Of a DNA stretch of 64,000 nucleotides, positions 33,238-41,186 are shown piece by piece. Each line of letters opens with the position of its first letter. The first letter of the stretch is position 1. The notes under the pieces were generated by a model. The model saw only the letters and a list, made by a program, of their open reading frames with translations, searched no databases and had not been told where the DNA came from. Where the stretch lies: assembly GCA_016213845.1 (NCBI GenBank), contig JACQZN010000015.1, positions 62,001 to 126,000 of the forward strand. Reading direction: 5' to 3'. The translations under genes were made by a program, and so were the position numbers. Source of the stretch: Candidatus Wallbacteria bacterium. Its GTDB lineage: Bacteria; Muiribacteriota; UBA6191; JACPRK01.

Positions 33238-34269
33238 ATGGTAGCGCGCACCCGCACATCGGAGCGCTCCCGGGCTGACGCGGCGGTGCTGTCCCGGGCG
33301 CGTGGGTGTCTGATGGGGCAGGTGGCGGGCGATGCGCTCGGCAGCCTGGTGGAGTTCCGCAGCGCGGAAGAGATCGAGCGGAGCCATCCGGGCGGCGTGC
33401 GGGAGATGGCCGTGAGCCCGGTCTGGTCTACGCTGCCCGGGCAGCCGACGGATGATTCGGAACTGGCGATCTTGCTGGCGCGTTCGCTGGTGGAGCGCGG
33501 CACCTACGACGCCGACGCCGCTGCTGCGGCCTACGCGTACTGGTACTCGACCGCACCTTACGATATGGGTCAGACGACGCGCCAGGCGCTCTCGGCCGCC
33601 GCCGCAACTCCCTCGGCGCCCGCCCGGGCGGCCCGCCACGCAGCATCCCGTGACTCGCAGGCCAACGGAAGCCTCATGCGCTGCTCTCCTATCGGCATTC
33701 TCGGCTGGAGGGCCTCGTCGGCTCGAGTCGCCGACTGGGCGCGGACCGACAGCGAGCTGACTCATCCTCACGTGCTTTGCCAGGAGGCCTGCGCAGCCTT
33801 CGTGATAGCGATCGCCGAGGCGATCGCGCGTGGAGGCCCCGCCGAGCGCGTCTACGGCGTCGCGCTGGGCTGGTGCGAGAAGGAGAGCCGGGATACGGGC
33901 GTGGTCGAGCTGATGCGCGAGGCCGCCGAGACTCCGCCGGCAAATGCCAGTCACCGGATGGGTTGGGTCCGAATCGCCTTCCAGAACGCGTTCCACCAGC
34001 TACTGCACGCCGCAGACGCAGGCGAGGCGATCCGCAAGACGGTGGCGCTCGGGGGCGATACGGATACCAACGCGGCGATCGCGGGCGCGCTCTCGGGCGC
34101 CCTCCATGGCATCGAGTCACTTCCGGCGTCGTGGACGCAGGCGGTGCTGTCCTGCCGCCCCGAATCGGGCCTGCCCGGCGTCCGGCGACCGCGCCCGCAG
34201 CGGCTCTGGGCGATCGACCTCCCCGAGCTCGCCTCGGCGCTGGTAGATGCCGGGCCGGCAGGCGGGTGA
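33238..34269 (+). CDS. ADP-ribosylglycohydrolase family protein
   Basis: A 343-residue ARH/DraG-family hydrolase, which removes ADP-ribose from modified protein side chains or nucleic acids using two magnesium ions. Hallmarks are present: GCLMGQVAGDALGSLVEF at the start, PTDDSELAIL near residue 65 (first metal loop, TDD), ANGSLMRCSPIG near 142, and LGGDTDTNAAIAGALSGA near 265 (second metal loop, DTDT). All metal-binding acids of the family appear retained, so activity is likely. Length is normal. It stands 168 bases before the EAL-like/NACHT gene in the same direction. ARH proteins may reverse ADP-ribosylation by toxins or regulators, but no ADP-ribosyltransferase is seen nearby. Confidence 0.9.
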   Translation: MVARTRTSERSRADAAVLSRARGCLMGQVAGDALGSLVEFRSAEEIERSHPGGVREMAVSPVWSTLPGQPTDDSELAILLARSLVERGTYDADAAAAAYAYWYSTAPYDMGQTTRQALSAAAATPSAPARAARHAASRDSQANGSLMRCSPIGILGWRASSARVADWARTDSELTHPHVLCQEACAAFVIAIAEAIARGGPAERVYGVALGWCEKESRDTGVVELMREAAETPPANASHRMGWVRIAFQNAFHQLLHAADAGEAIRKTVALGGDTDTNAAIAGALSGALHGIESLPASWTQAVLSCRPESGLPGVRRPRPQRLWAIDLPELASALVDAGPAGG

Positions 34270-34335
34270 GCCCGGCACTCCTCGGCATCGACAAATCCCG
34301 GGCCCCAGGGGGATGAAATGCATTTGAAATTCGAG

Positions 34336-34364
34336 TTGCCGGTCTCGCGAACCCGTGATATCCT
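34336..34364 (+). promoter_or_regulatory. Weak sigma-70-like promoter before the EAL-like/NACHT gene
   Basis: TTGCCG (34336-34341), a 17-base spacer and TATCCT (34359-34364), four of six matches each. It would give the fusion gene its own transcript apart from the ARH gene, with a leader of about 65 bases. Confidence 0.3.
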
Positions 34365-34436
34365 CCCCCGCGATCATGCGGCCTGCAACCCGTTCCTCCC
34401 AGCCCTGGCTTCTCCAGGAGAGGTTGCGGGTCTAGC

Positions 34437-37406
34437 GTGCCCAGACGCGACGCCATCGCCTTCAGCCCCCAGATCGACGACGCGCTCCTGAAGGCGGCCC
34501 GCAAGGGTTCCGGTCTCACTCGCGTCGACCGCGAAGCACTCGCCCCGCTGGGCGCCGCCTTCCGCTCCGCGCCCGTCCTGCACCTGGCCGCTCTGCTTGC
34601 CCATCTCTGGCCAACGGCTGATCGCAAGACCGCCCTCAACCGATTTCACCAGCTCAAGCGCCGCTTCAACACTTCCGGCACCGGAGTCGTCCTCTGCTCC
34701 CCCTCCGACAACAGCGACCCCGAAGCCAAGGAAGTGTGGTTCGAATCCGACCGCTCTCCCCTGGAGCGGGTCATCGCCCAGGTCGCCGCCCATCCCGAGC
34801 CCGAACGCGCCGGCTACTCCGCCGAGCTCTTCTCCCCTCGAATCCGTGGCCGCATGCCGGCCACCCTGCTCACCTTCCCGGCGGAGGTCGTCGAGTTCTG
34901 CGAGTCCGAGCTCGCCGAGGCCTGGCGTGCCTTCCCCGAGGAAGCCCGCGCTTTCCTCGCCTCGCTCTCGTCGCGCTTCATGCCGATGGTGCAGGTCGTC
35001 CCGCCCGGATGCGTCGCCTGCGTCCGCGGCTTCGAGCTGCTCGCCAGCGGCGGCCGTGGCGAGGTCTACGGCGAGCTGATGCGCCAGGCCAAGGCCCTCG
35101 GAGTCTCGCTCGAGCTCCTGGACGCGGTGCTCCTGCTCATCCAGATGCTCACCGTCCAGGAGCTGCGCCGCCGGACCCGCTACTTGCCGCGTTACTCGGG
35201 CGTTTACTACAGCCTCAACCTCTCGCCGCCGCTGCTGGCGGACACGTTCCGGCTGGCACGCGCCGTCATCCGGCGCTTCGACGAGGAGGAACGCTCCGCC
35301 CTGTGCTTCGAGATGACCGAGAAGTTCCGGCTCCCCGAGGTTCGCGCACTGGGCCACCTGCTTCGCGAGTTCGGCGACCTCAAGTTCGCCGTCGACGACG
35401 TCAACGACCACCATCTCCTGACGGTCGCCCGGCTAGGCACGTACGCTTCCTTCACCAAACTCTCCCACCGCTACGTCCAGGACGTCCTCCACCGGCTGCC
35501 CGACGACCCGGCCGCCGGACTGGCCGACCTGCTGAAGCACCACCTATCGGGCAAGCCCCACGTGCTCGAAGGCGTGGAAGACTTCGAGCTGGTCAAGGAC
35601 ATCTTCGAGCAGGGGCTGGAGGCCGGTCGTGTCCCGCGCGGCGTGCAGATCTACGCCCAGGGATTCGGTTGCGCGCTCGACTCCGATTGGAAGCCGTTCC
35701 TGCATGTCCCCGCCGGCTTCGGATGGCAGGGCCAGTACGCCCTGCCCTTGCGGGACACCGACACCGGCCCCGCCGATGCGCCACCGTCCAGCCGGCCGCC
35801 AACACCTCGCGACTTCCTCGGCGCCATCGAAGACGCCCTGCGCGCCAGGGGAAGACAGGTCGCCCGTAGGCGCGAGCTTCCCACTGGCTCGGGTCTCTTC
35901 GAGCTCACACTCGACGACCGCCGGGTAGTCCTCGCCGCGACCCGAGGAGCCGGGGCCGCCGTCAGTCCAGACCTCGAGCTGGTGATCCCGGATGAACCGG
36001 CGGCACCGCCAGAGCGCGGCCCGGGACGGCGTGGCCACGCGACTGGCCGAAAGAAGGGCACGAAAGCGCCCGCAGCCGGGCCGAACGCAATCCGCCTGGG
36101 AGACTTTCTGGCGCGGGAGCTGGCGGCGGCAGTCAACCCGCCGACCGACGAGGAACGCCTGGTCGGACGAGGGCTCTGGCGATTCTCGGCCAGGAGCTAC
36201 TATCAGGCAAGAGGCCACCTGGAGCGCCAGAGCAGCGGTCCGGCCGTGGAGACGCTGATGTCGTGGGCCGACGAGCCCGCCGTGCCCATCGCCTACCTCC
36301 TCGGCGGCTACGGCTCCGGGAAGACGTTCGTCGCGCGGACCTTCTGTCAGCAGGTGCGCCAGAAGATCGCGCGCACGGGCCGAGGCAGAGCGCCGCTCTA
36401 CATCGATCTCAAGGAGGTGCCGGAGGCCGTCGCGCGAACGGGCAACCTCGAGGACGTGTTGCGGTCGGGGGCGGCTCACGCGCAGCTCTCCGAGGCCGAC
36501 TGGCGGCACCTGGCGCACGCGATCCGGGCCGGGTCGGTGCTGCTGGTGATCGACGGACTCGACGAGAAGGCCGGCCACCTGGCCGAAAAGGGCGCGCTTC
36601 ATCGCTTCAGGCGCGTGCTGCATTCGTCCGTGGGGCCGACGTCGAAGGTGCTCGTGACGTCCAGGCTGTCGGTGTTCGCCGACGGAGCGACGCTGTTGCG
36701 GGAGACGCGCGTGGAGGAGCTGGCCGCGTCGGGGCGCGTGGGTGGGGCGGACGCGCGGCTCGTGGAACTTCTGCCACTAACGCGGGAAGAGCGGGCGGCA
36801 GTGCTGGCACGGACGATGCCGACCGGCGACATCGAAAGGATCGAGCGGCTGATCGCGACGGTGCCCGGACTTGAAGACCTGGCGAGCCGGCCAGTAGCGC
36901 TGAGGTGGATGGCGGACAGAGGGCGGGAGCTCGAGCAGTTGCTGGAGCGTCGCGGCAAGCTGGCGTGTGGACCGATCTTCGAGGCGTTCGCGTCGGCCTG
37001 GATGGCCCGGGACGAAGAGAAGAGCGTGCTGGTTCCCCAGCTCAAGTTGGCGGTGATGGAGTCCCTGGCACTCGCGTGCTGGCGCGGCGGCTGCTGGGCG
37101 CTCTCGCAGGAGGCGGCTCAGAAGCTGGTGATCGCCGAGGTGAATGCTTTCTACGGCGGCTCTCCGCCGGCAGACCCTGCAAGGGCGGCCATGGCCGACA
37201 TCCGAAGCGCAGCGTTCCTGACCCATGACGACACGGGGTCGCTCAGGTTCGCGCACGCCGCGCTCGCGGAGTTCTTCCTGGCGCGCCGGCTGGCCGCCTG
37301 CGTGCGGGACGGAGCCACGGATGCACTGGAAGGACCGGCGCTCTCCGAGGGCGCCCGGCTCTTTCTGGCCAGCCTCGCCGAAGGCTCCGAGCCGGCGGAA
37401 TCCTGA
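34437..37406 (+). CDS. Winged-helix / EAL-like / NACHT NTPase fusion protein
   Basis: A 989-residue soluble protein from GTG 34437. Residues about 45-105 resemble a SARP/OmpR-type winged helix (LLAHLWPTADRKTALNRFHQ). Residues about 185-415 align by eye to an EAL phosphodiesterase: GFELLAS (E200), LNLSP (N261), FEMTEK (E292), VDD (D320, D321), TKLS (K341), LEGVED (E379) and AQGF (Q408). All metal and catalytic positions are kept except Ser for the Asp two after K341, and the loop after DD is changed. A low-complexity linker (about 440-550) leads to a NACHT domain: Walker A GGYGSGKT (623-630), Walker B LLVIDGLDE (702-710), VTSR (740-743), then helical repeats to the end. STAND NTPases of this build are switch proteins in regulation or phage defence. 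The function here is inference. Confidence 0.75.
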   Translation: MPRRDAIAFSPQIDDALLKAARKGSGLTRVDREALAPLGAAFRSAPVLHLAALLAHLWPTADRKTALNRFHQLKRRFNTSGTGVVLCSPSDNSDPEAKEVWFESDRSPLERVIAQVAAHPEPERAGYSAELFSPRIRGRMPATLLTFPAEVVEFCESELAEAWRAFPEEARAFLASLSSRFMPMVQVVPPGCVACVRGFELLASGGRGEVYGELMRQAKALGVSLELLDAVLLLIQMLTVQELRRRTRYLPRYSGVYYSLNLSPPLLADTFRLARAVIRRFDEEERSALCFEMTEKFRLPEVRALGHLLREFGDLKFAVDDVNDHHLLTVARLGTYASFTKLSHRYVQDVLHRLPDDPAAGLADLLKHHLSGKPHVLEGVEDFELVKDIFEQGLEAGRVPRGVQIYAQGFGCALDSDWKPFLHVPAGFGWQGQYALPLRDTDTGPADAPPSSRPPTPRDFLGAIEDALRARGRQVARRRELPTGSGLFELTLDDRRVVLAATRGAGAAVSPDLELVIPDEPAAPPERGPGRRGHATGRKKGTKAPAAGPNAIRLGDFLARELAAAVNPPTDEERLVGRGLWRFSARSYYQARGHLERQSSGPAVETLMSWADEPAVPIAYLLGGYGSGKTFVARTFCQQVRQKIARTGRGRAPLYIDLKEVPEAVARTGNLEDVLRSGAAHAQLSEADWRHLAHAIRAGSVLLVIDGLDEKAGHLAEKGALHRFRRVLHSSVGPTSKVLVTSRLSVFADGATLLRETRVEELAASGRVGGADARLVELLPLTREERAAVLARTMPTGDIERIERLIATVPGLEDLASRPVALRWMADRGRELEQLLERRGKLACGPIFEAFASAWMARDEEKSVLVPQLKLAVMESLALACWRGGCWALSQEAAQKLVIAEVNAFYGGSPPADPARAAMADIRSAAFLTHDDTGSLRFAHAALAEFFLARRLAACVRDGATDALEGPALSEGARLFLASLAEGSEPAES

Positions 37407-37422
37407 CGCATTCACGGCGACT

Positions 37423-37436
37423 GGTACGCACATTGC
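37423..37436 (+). promoter_or_regulatory. Sigma-54 promoter (-24/-12) before the 15-haem cytochrome gene
   Basis: TGGTACGCACATTGC has GG (37423-37424) and GC (37435-37436) ten bases apart with TTGC at -12, one mismatch from the TGGCACG-N4-TTGC consensus. The predicted start is near 37448. Confidence 0.55.
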
Positions 37437-37496
37437 GGAGTGCGTGACTCGAAGCCCGGCCCTCAGGGGGACGCCGGGGATTGGAGCCCACCCCAC

Positions 37497-39140
37497 GTGA
37501 CAGAGAACAGGACCCCGCCCCCTCGACAGGAAGAGACAGCTGCCCAGGCATCCCCGCTCCCCCCGGCTCCGGCCTCCGCGGACGCGGCCGGCAACGGCAG
37601 AAATCGAAGGCTGGAGGCCTTCGTCTGGCTGGCGATCCGGCTGCTGCCATTTGCGCTGATCGTCGTGATCGCCATGATCCCGGTCAGCATCCATGCCACG
37701 TCCACTCCGGGATTCTGCAATAGCTGCCACATCATGGAGCCTTACTACAACTCATGGAAGAACTCGGCCCACAAGGACGTCAACTGCGTGACGTGCCACC
37801 TGCCACCGGGCGTGGCCGGGACCATCAAGGGCAAGTGGCAGGCGCTCTCGCAGCTGGCACGCTACGTGACGCGCACCTACGGTACACGGCCGTGGGCCGA
37901 GGTCATGGACGAGAACTGCACGGCCTGCCACAAGAAGGAGTCGCTGGCCAAGGTCATCACCAAGGGCAAGTTCAAGTTCGATCACCGGCCGCACATCAAC
38001 GGCGCCGTTCGAGACAAGAACCTCAAGTGCACGACGTGCCACACGCAGCTGGAGACCACTAGCCACATCGCGGTGGCCAAGCAGACCTGTTACCTCTGCC
38101 ACTTCAAGCCGACGGCCTCCGGAGAACTTCCCAAGATGGCCGCCTGCACGACCTGCCACGACGCCCCGGACAAGAAGATCGAGTTCCAGGACGCGCCGAT
38201 CGCCCACAAGGACCTTGTCGCCAGGGGCGTTCAGTGCCATTCGTGCCACTCCGGAGTGGTCGACGGCAACGGGCGGGTGCTGAAGATTCGCTGCCAGGGC
38301 TGCCACGCCGATCCCGAGATCTACAAGAAGATGTCGGAGGTCGAGACCGTCCACAAGGTCCACGTCAGCGGCAAGGGCGTCTACTGCCTGCGTTGCCACA
38401 ACGAGATCAGCCATGAGCGCCGGGCGATGGACCTGGTGAGGTCCAGGGACGACTGCAGCGCATGCCACGTGCGGATGCACGACACCAACGCGGCGCTCTA
38501 CGCGGGCAAGGTCGACGGGAAGAACGACCCATCGCCGATGTTCAAATCCGGGATCGAGTGCCGGGCGTGCCACGAAGTCAAGAAGGGCGGCAATCCCGAC
38601 GAAGCCTCCTGCCGGCGCTGCCACTCGGCCCGCATCGGGCGCTTCTTCAAGGAGTGGAAGGACACCCTGGCGGAAGGCCGTGAAGCTCTGAAGACCAACG
38701 TCCGTACCATCTGGGAGTCGGTGCCGGCGCGACCGCTGGCGACCGGCGTGCAGGAAGCGGTCAGCAAGGCCAACTGGGTGGCCAGCCAGCTCGAGAACGG
38801 CGCGGGTATCCATAACGTGAAGCTGGCACGCAAGCTTCTGCTGGAAGCCAACGCGGGCCTCAAGAAGTCGGTGGAGTCGCTCGCGCCAACGCCTCCTTTG
38901 ACGTCGATGGAGCTCGAGGCGCTCCCGGATCAGTCGGACACCAAGTGCGTCGACTGCCACTTCACGCTGGGCAAGGGGACGGTTCCCTGGCAAGGCCATC
39001 CGTTCTCGCACAAGCTGCACGTGGCCGATAACGGCATGCAGTGCTCGCAATGCCACAAGAGCGCCGAGGCCAACCACGGCAAGATGATCGCGACCGTGGA
39101 GGACTGCCAGGGCTGTCACGCCTTCCCGCCACAGAAGTGA
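37497..39140 (+). CDS. Membrane-anchored 15-haem cytochrome c, NapC/NirT-like N-terminus
   Basis: The frame opens at GTG 37440, but a sigma-54 element predicts transcription from about 37448, so GTG 37497 is the first usable start. A Pro-rich cytoplasmic leader and one membrane helix (WLAIRLLPFALIVVIAMIPV) precede 15 CxxCH motifs: CNSCH, CVTCH, CTACH, CTTCH, CYLCH, CTTCH, CHSCH, CQGCH, CLRCH, CSACH, CRACH, CRRCH, CVDCH, CSQCH, CQGCH. The first four follow the NapC/NirT pattern of quinol-oxidising anchors; the rest extend it like a wire. It probably passes electrons from the membrane pool to periplasmic acceptors. Rieske and cytochrome b genes follow. Confidence 0.85.
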   Translation: MTENRTPPPRQEETAAQASPLPPAPASADAAGNGRNRRLEAFVWLAIRLLPFALIVVIAMIPVSIHATSTPGFCNSCHIMEPYYNSWKNSAHKDVNCVTCHLPPGVAGTIKGKWQALSQLARYVTRTYGTRPWAEVMDENCTACHKKESLAKVITKGKFKFDHRPHINGAVRDKNLKCTTCHTQLETTSHIAVAKQTCYLCHFKPTASGELPKMAACTTCHDAPDKKIEFQDAPIAHKDLVARGVQCHSCHSGVVDGNGRVLKIRCQGCHADPEIYKKMSEVETVHKVHVSGKGVYCLRCHNEISHERRAMDLVRSRDDCSACHVRMHDTNAALYAGKVDGKNDPSPMFKSGIECRACHEVKKGGNPDEASCRRCHSARIGRFFKEWKDTLAEGREALKTNVRTIWESVPARPLATGVQEAVSKANWVASQLENGAGIHNVKLARKLLLEANAGLKKSVESLAPTPPLTSMELEALPDQSDTKCVDCHFTLGKGTVPWQGHPFSHKLHVADNGMQCSQCHKSAEANHGKMIATVEDCQGCHAFPPQK

Positions 39141-39367
39141 GGGGTGAGGCTTGAGGCTTGAGGCTTGAGGAGTGAGGCTTGAGGCTTGAGGCGTGAGAGG
39201 CTGTGAATCCTTCCAAAGCTCCCCAGAACCGCTTGGGCTGAGCCCTTCGGCAAGAGCGAGCAAACGCTTTCAGGGAATTGGTTCACACCCTTTCACGCCT
39301 GTTCCCCACCCCCCTGAAGCCTGAGTCCTGATCCCTGACTCCTCAAGCCTCAAGCCTCACTCCTGGC
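39141..39367. repeat. Heptamer arrays, locus 5, flanking an inverted-end element
   Basis: The left array (39,146-39,195) has GAGGCTT units with some GAGGAGT. The right array (about 39,315-39,364) has CTGAAGC/CTGATCC units and then AAGCCTC units, so the two arrays are reverse complements of one another. Element copy 3 lies between. This occupies most of the 347-base gap between the 15-haem and Rieske genes; 39,368-39,487 shows nothing else I can name. Confidence 0.85.
39196..39294. repeat. Inverted-end intergenic element, copy 3 (shortened)
   Basis: Starts AGAGGCTGTGAATCC and ends GTTCACACCCTTTC. It shares the CCGCTTGGGCTGAGCCCTTC block with the other copies but lacks their second REP-like block, so it is about 33-56 bases shorter. 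Confidence 0.7.
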
Positions 39368-39487
39368 CGGGCGGACACGCGGGGGTGTCCGGAAGGGACT
39401 CGCAGGCCGGGACATTCGGTCCGAAGGGACTCGAAAAGGCGACTCGCGGTACCTCGAGCTTCGTGACGGGACTCACGAGATGGCGCA

Positions 39488-39988
39488 TTGGAGCGGCTTG
39501 AGGGCGATCTGGCCTCCGGATTGCGTCACTCCGCACCCGTGAGCGACAACCCTACTGGCGGAGAGGGCGGCATCAAGCGCAAGGAGTTCCTCGACCTGGC
39601 GATCGCGGCGACCGCCGGATTGACCGCAGTCGGGATCAGCCTGCCGGCGCTGGCCTACGTCTGGCCGCCCGCGGAGGTCACGAAGCGGGCCGGGCAGCGC
39701 GTGAAGGTCGCTGAGCCCGGCGAGATCCCACCCGGCAAGGCCAAGGCGGTCCTCATGGACGGCAAGCCGGTGCTGGTGGTCAACGCTGGCGAGCGTCTCA
39801 TCGCGCTGATGGCGGCTTGTCCGCACCTGGGCTGCGCGGTGAAGTGGAACGAAGCCGATTCCCGCATCTTCTGCCCCTGCCACGGGGCCACCTTCGACCT
39901 CCGCGGCAACGTGCTGAGCGGCCCCTCGCCGGCCCCTCTTTCCTCGGTTCCCGTGACGCAGGCAAAGGACGGTATCTACCTTGGCTGA
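39488..39988 (+). CDS. Rieske iron-sulfur protein of a bc-type complex
   Basis: A 166-residue protein; TTG 39488 or GTG 39539 could be the start, and neither has a clear ribosome site. An N-terminal helix (AATAGLTAVGISLPALAYVW) anchors the protein in the membrane and is preceded by KRKEF, without a twin arginine. The 2Fe-2S ligands are in CPHLGC and CPCHG, separated by a normal 16-18 residues. It would carry electrons from quinol at the Qo site of the cytochrome b encoded next, whose start overlaps this stop. The electron acceptor is likely one of the flanking multihaem cytochromes rather than a classical c1. Confidence 0.9.
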   Translation: MERLEGDLASGLRHSAPVSDNPTGGEGGIKRKEFLDLAIAATAGLTAVGISLPALAYVWPPAEVTKRAGQRVKVAEPGEIPPGKAKAVLMDGKPVLVVNAGERLIALMAACPHLGCAVKWNEADSRIFCPCHGATFDLRGNVLSGPSPAPLSSVPVTQAKDGIYLG

Positions 39989-41186
39989 GATGGAATCGGA
40001 CCAACCGAGCGTTCTCGAGATGCTCGCAGCCGATCCGGCCGATGGTCTCTGCAGGCGCACCACGAAGGCGCTGCTCCGGTTCGTCGAGGAGCGCACGCGT
40101 CTGCTGAGCCTGACCGTGTTCCTCTCGTCCAAGCCCGTTCCGTTCGATCTGAACTGGGCCTACACGCTCGGGTCGGTGTCGCTGTTTCTGTTCGTCAACC
40201 AGCTCGTGACGGGAGTGCTGCTGGCGCTCTACTACCGGCCTGCCGTATCGGAGGCCTACGAGAGCGTGCGCTTCATCGAGGAAGAGGTCACTTTCGGGTG
40301 GCTGGTCCGCCAGCTCCACGCCTGGGGCGCCAACCTGATGATCCTGGCGCTCTGCCTCCACATGGCGCGCGTCTGGTGGTACGGCTCTTACAAGAAGCCT
40401 CGAGAGCTGAACTGGCTCGTGGGCTTCTGCCTGTTTCTCCTCACGCTCACGTTCGGCTTCACCGGGTACCTCCTGCCGTGGGACCAGCTCTCCTACTGGG
40501 CCAGCAAGGTCGGCACCGAGATCCCGGGAGCCGTCCCCGTCGTGGGGGCCTACATCCTGAAGGCGATGCGCGGGGGCGAGGAGATCACCGGGGCCACGCT
40601 CGGCCGCTTCTACGCCATCCACACGCTGGTGCTCCCGGCCATCACGGTCTCGCTCGTCTTCATCCATCTGGCGATGATGCGCCTCCACGGGATCACCCCC
40701 CTGCCTGGCCGGGAGGATAGCCGCAAGGTCCCCTTCTTCCCGCACCACGTGCTGAAGGACGCGGTCTCCATCTACTGCACGCTGGCGATCATCTACTTCC
40801 TGGTGGTGGTCTGCCCCTGGAAGCTCCACGAGAAAGCCGACCCGCTCGTGACGCCCGAAGGCGTCAAGCCCGAGTGGTACTTCCTCTGGACCTACCAGTA
40901 CATCAAGTACTTCCCCCAGCAGATGGGAGCGGTCTCGGGGAAGGTCGTCGGCATACTCTCTTCGGGCCTCTTCTTCGCCTTGCTGGCGCTGTTCCCCTTC
41001 CTCGACCGCGGCGACGAACGCCGGCCCGCCAAGCGCAAGCTCATCCTCGGAGTCGGGTTCCTCGCGCTTGCCTTCGTGCTGGCCATGACGGTGCTCGGCT
41101 TCATCTGCGAGACCGAGCACACCATCCTCGGAACACACATCAAGTTCGACATCCTGGGCATCCCCGAGGTCGTGAAGAAGCCGTGA
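39981..41186 (+). CDS. Cytochrome b (full-length b/b6 type) of a bc-type quinol oxidoreductase
   Basis: A 401-residue polytopic protein starting at TTG 39981 (or ATG 39990), overlapping the Rieske stop. Haem b ligands are the histidine pairs in RQLHAWGANLMILALCLHMA and FYAIHTLVLPA/FIHLAMM, each about 13-14 residues apart. The Qo-site PEWYF motif is in VKPEWYFLWTYQY near residue 300. The N-terminal 45 residues precede the first amphipathic helix. It extends into the region usually coded by a separate petD. It oxidises quinol and splits electrons between the Rieske centre and the b haems. A second cytochrome b lies at 49530 in a parallel module. Confidence 0.92.
   Translation: MAEMESDQPSVLEMLAADPADGLCRRTTKALLRFVEERTRLLSLTVFLSSKPVPFDLNWAYTLGSVSLFLFVNQLVTGVLLALYYRPAVSEAYESVRFIEEEVTFGWLVRQLHAWGANLMILALCLHMARVWWYGSYKKPRELNWLVGFCLFLLTLTFGFTGYLLPWDQLSYWASKVGTEIPGAVPVVGAYILKAMRGGEEITGATLGRFYAIHTLVLPAITVSLVFIHLAMMRLHGITPLPGREDSRKVPFFPHHVLKDAVSIYCTLAIIYFLVVVCPWKLHEKADPLVTPEGVKPEWYFLWTYQYIKYFPQQMGAVSGKVVGILSSGLFFALLALFPFLDRGDERRPAKRKLILGVGFLALAFVLAMTVLGFICETEHTILGTHIKFDILGIPEVVKKP

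Noticed and set aside
39141-39367. Regular short repeats that might be taken for a CRISPR array
   Set aside because: Units are 7 bases with no spacers; no cas genes in the window.
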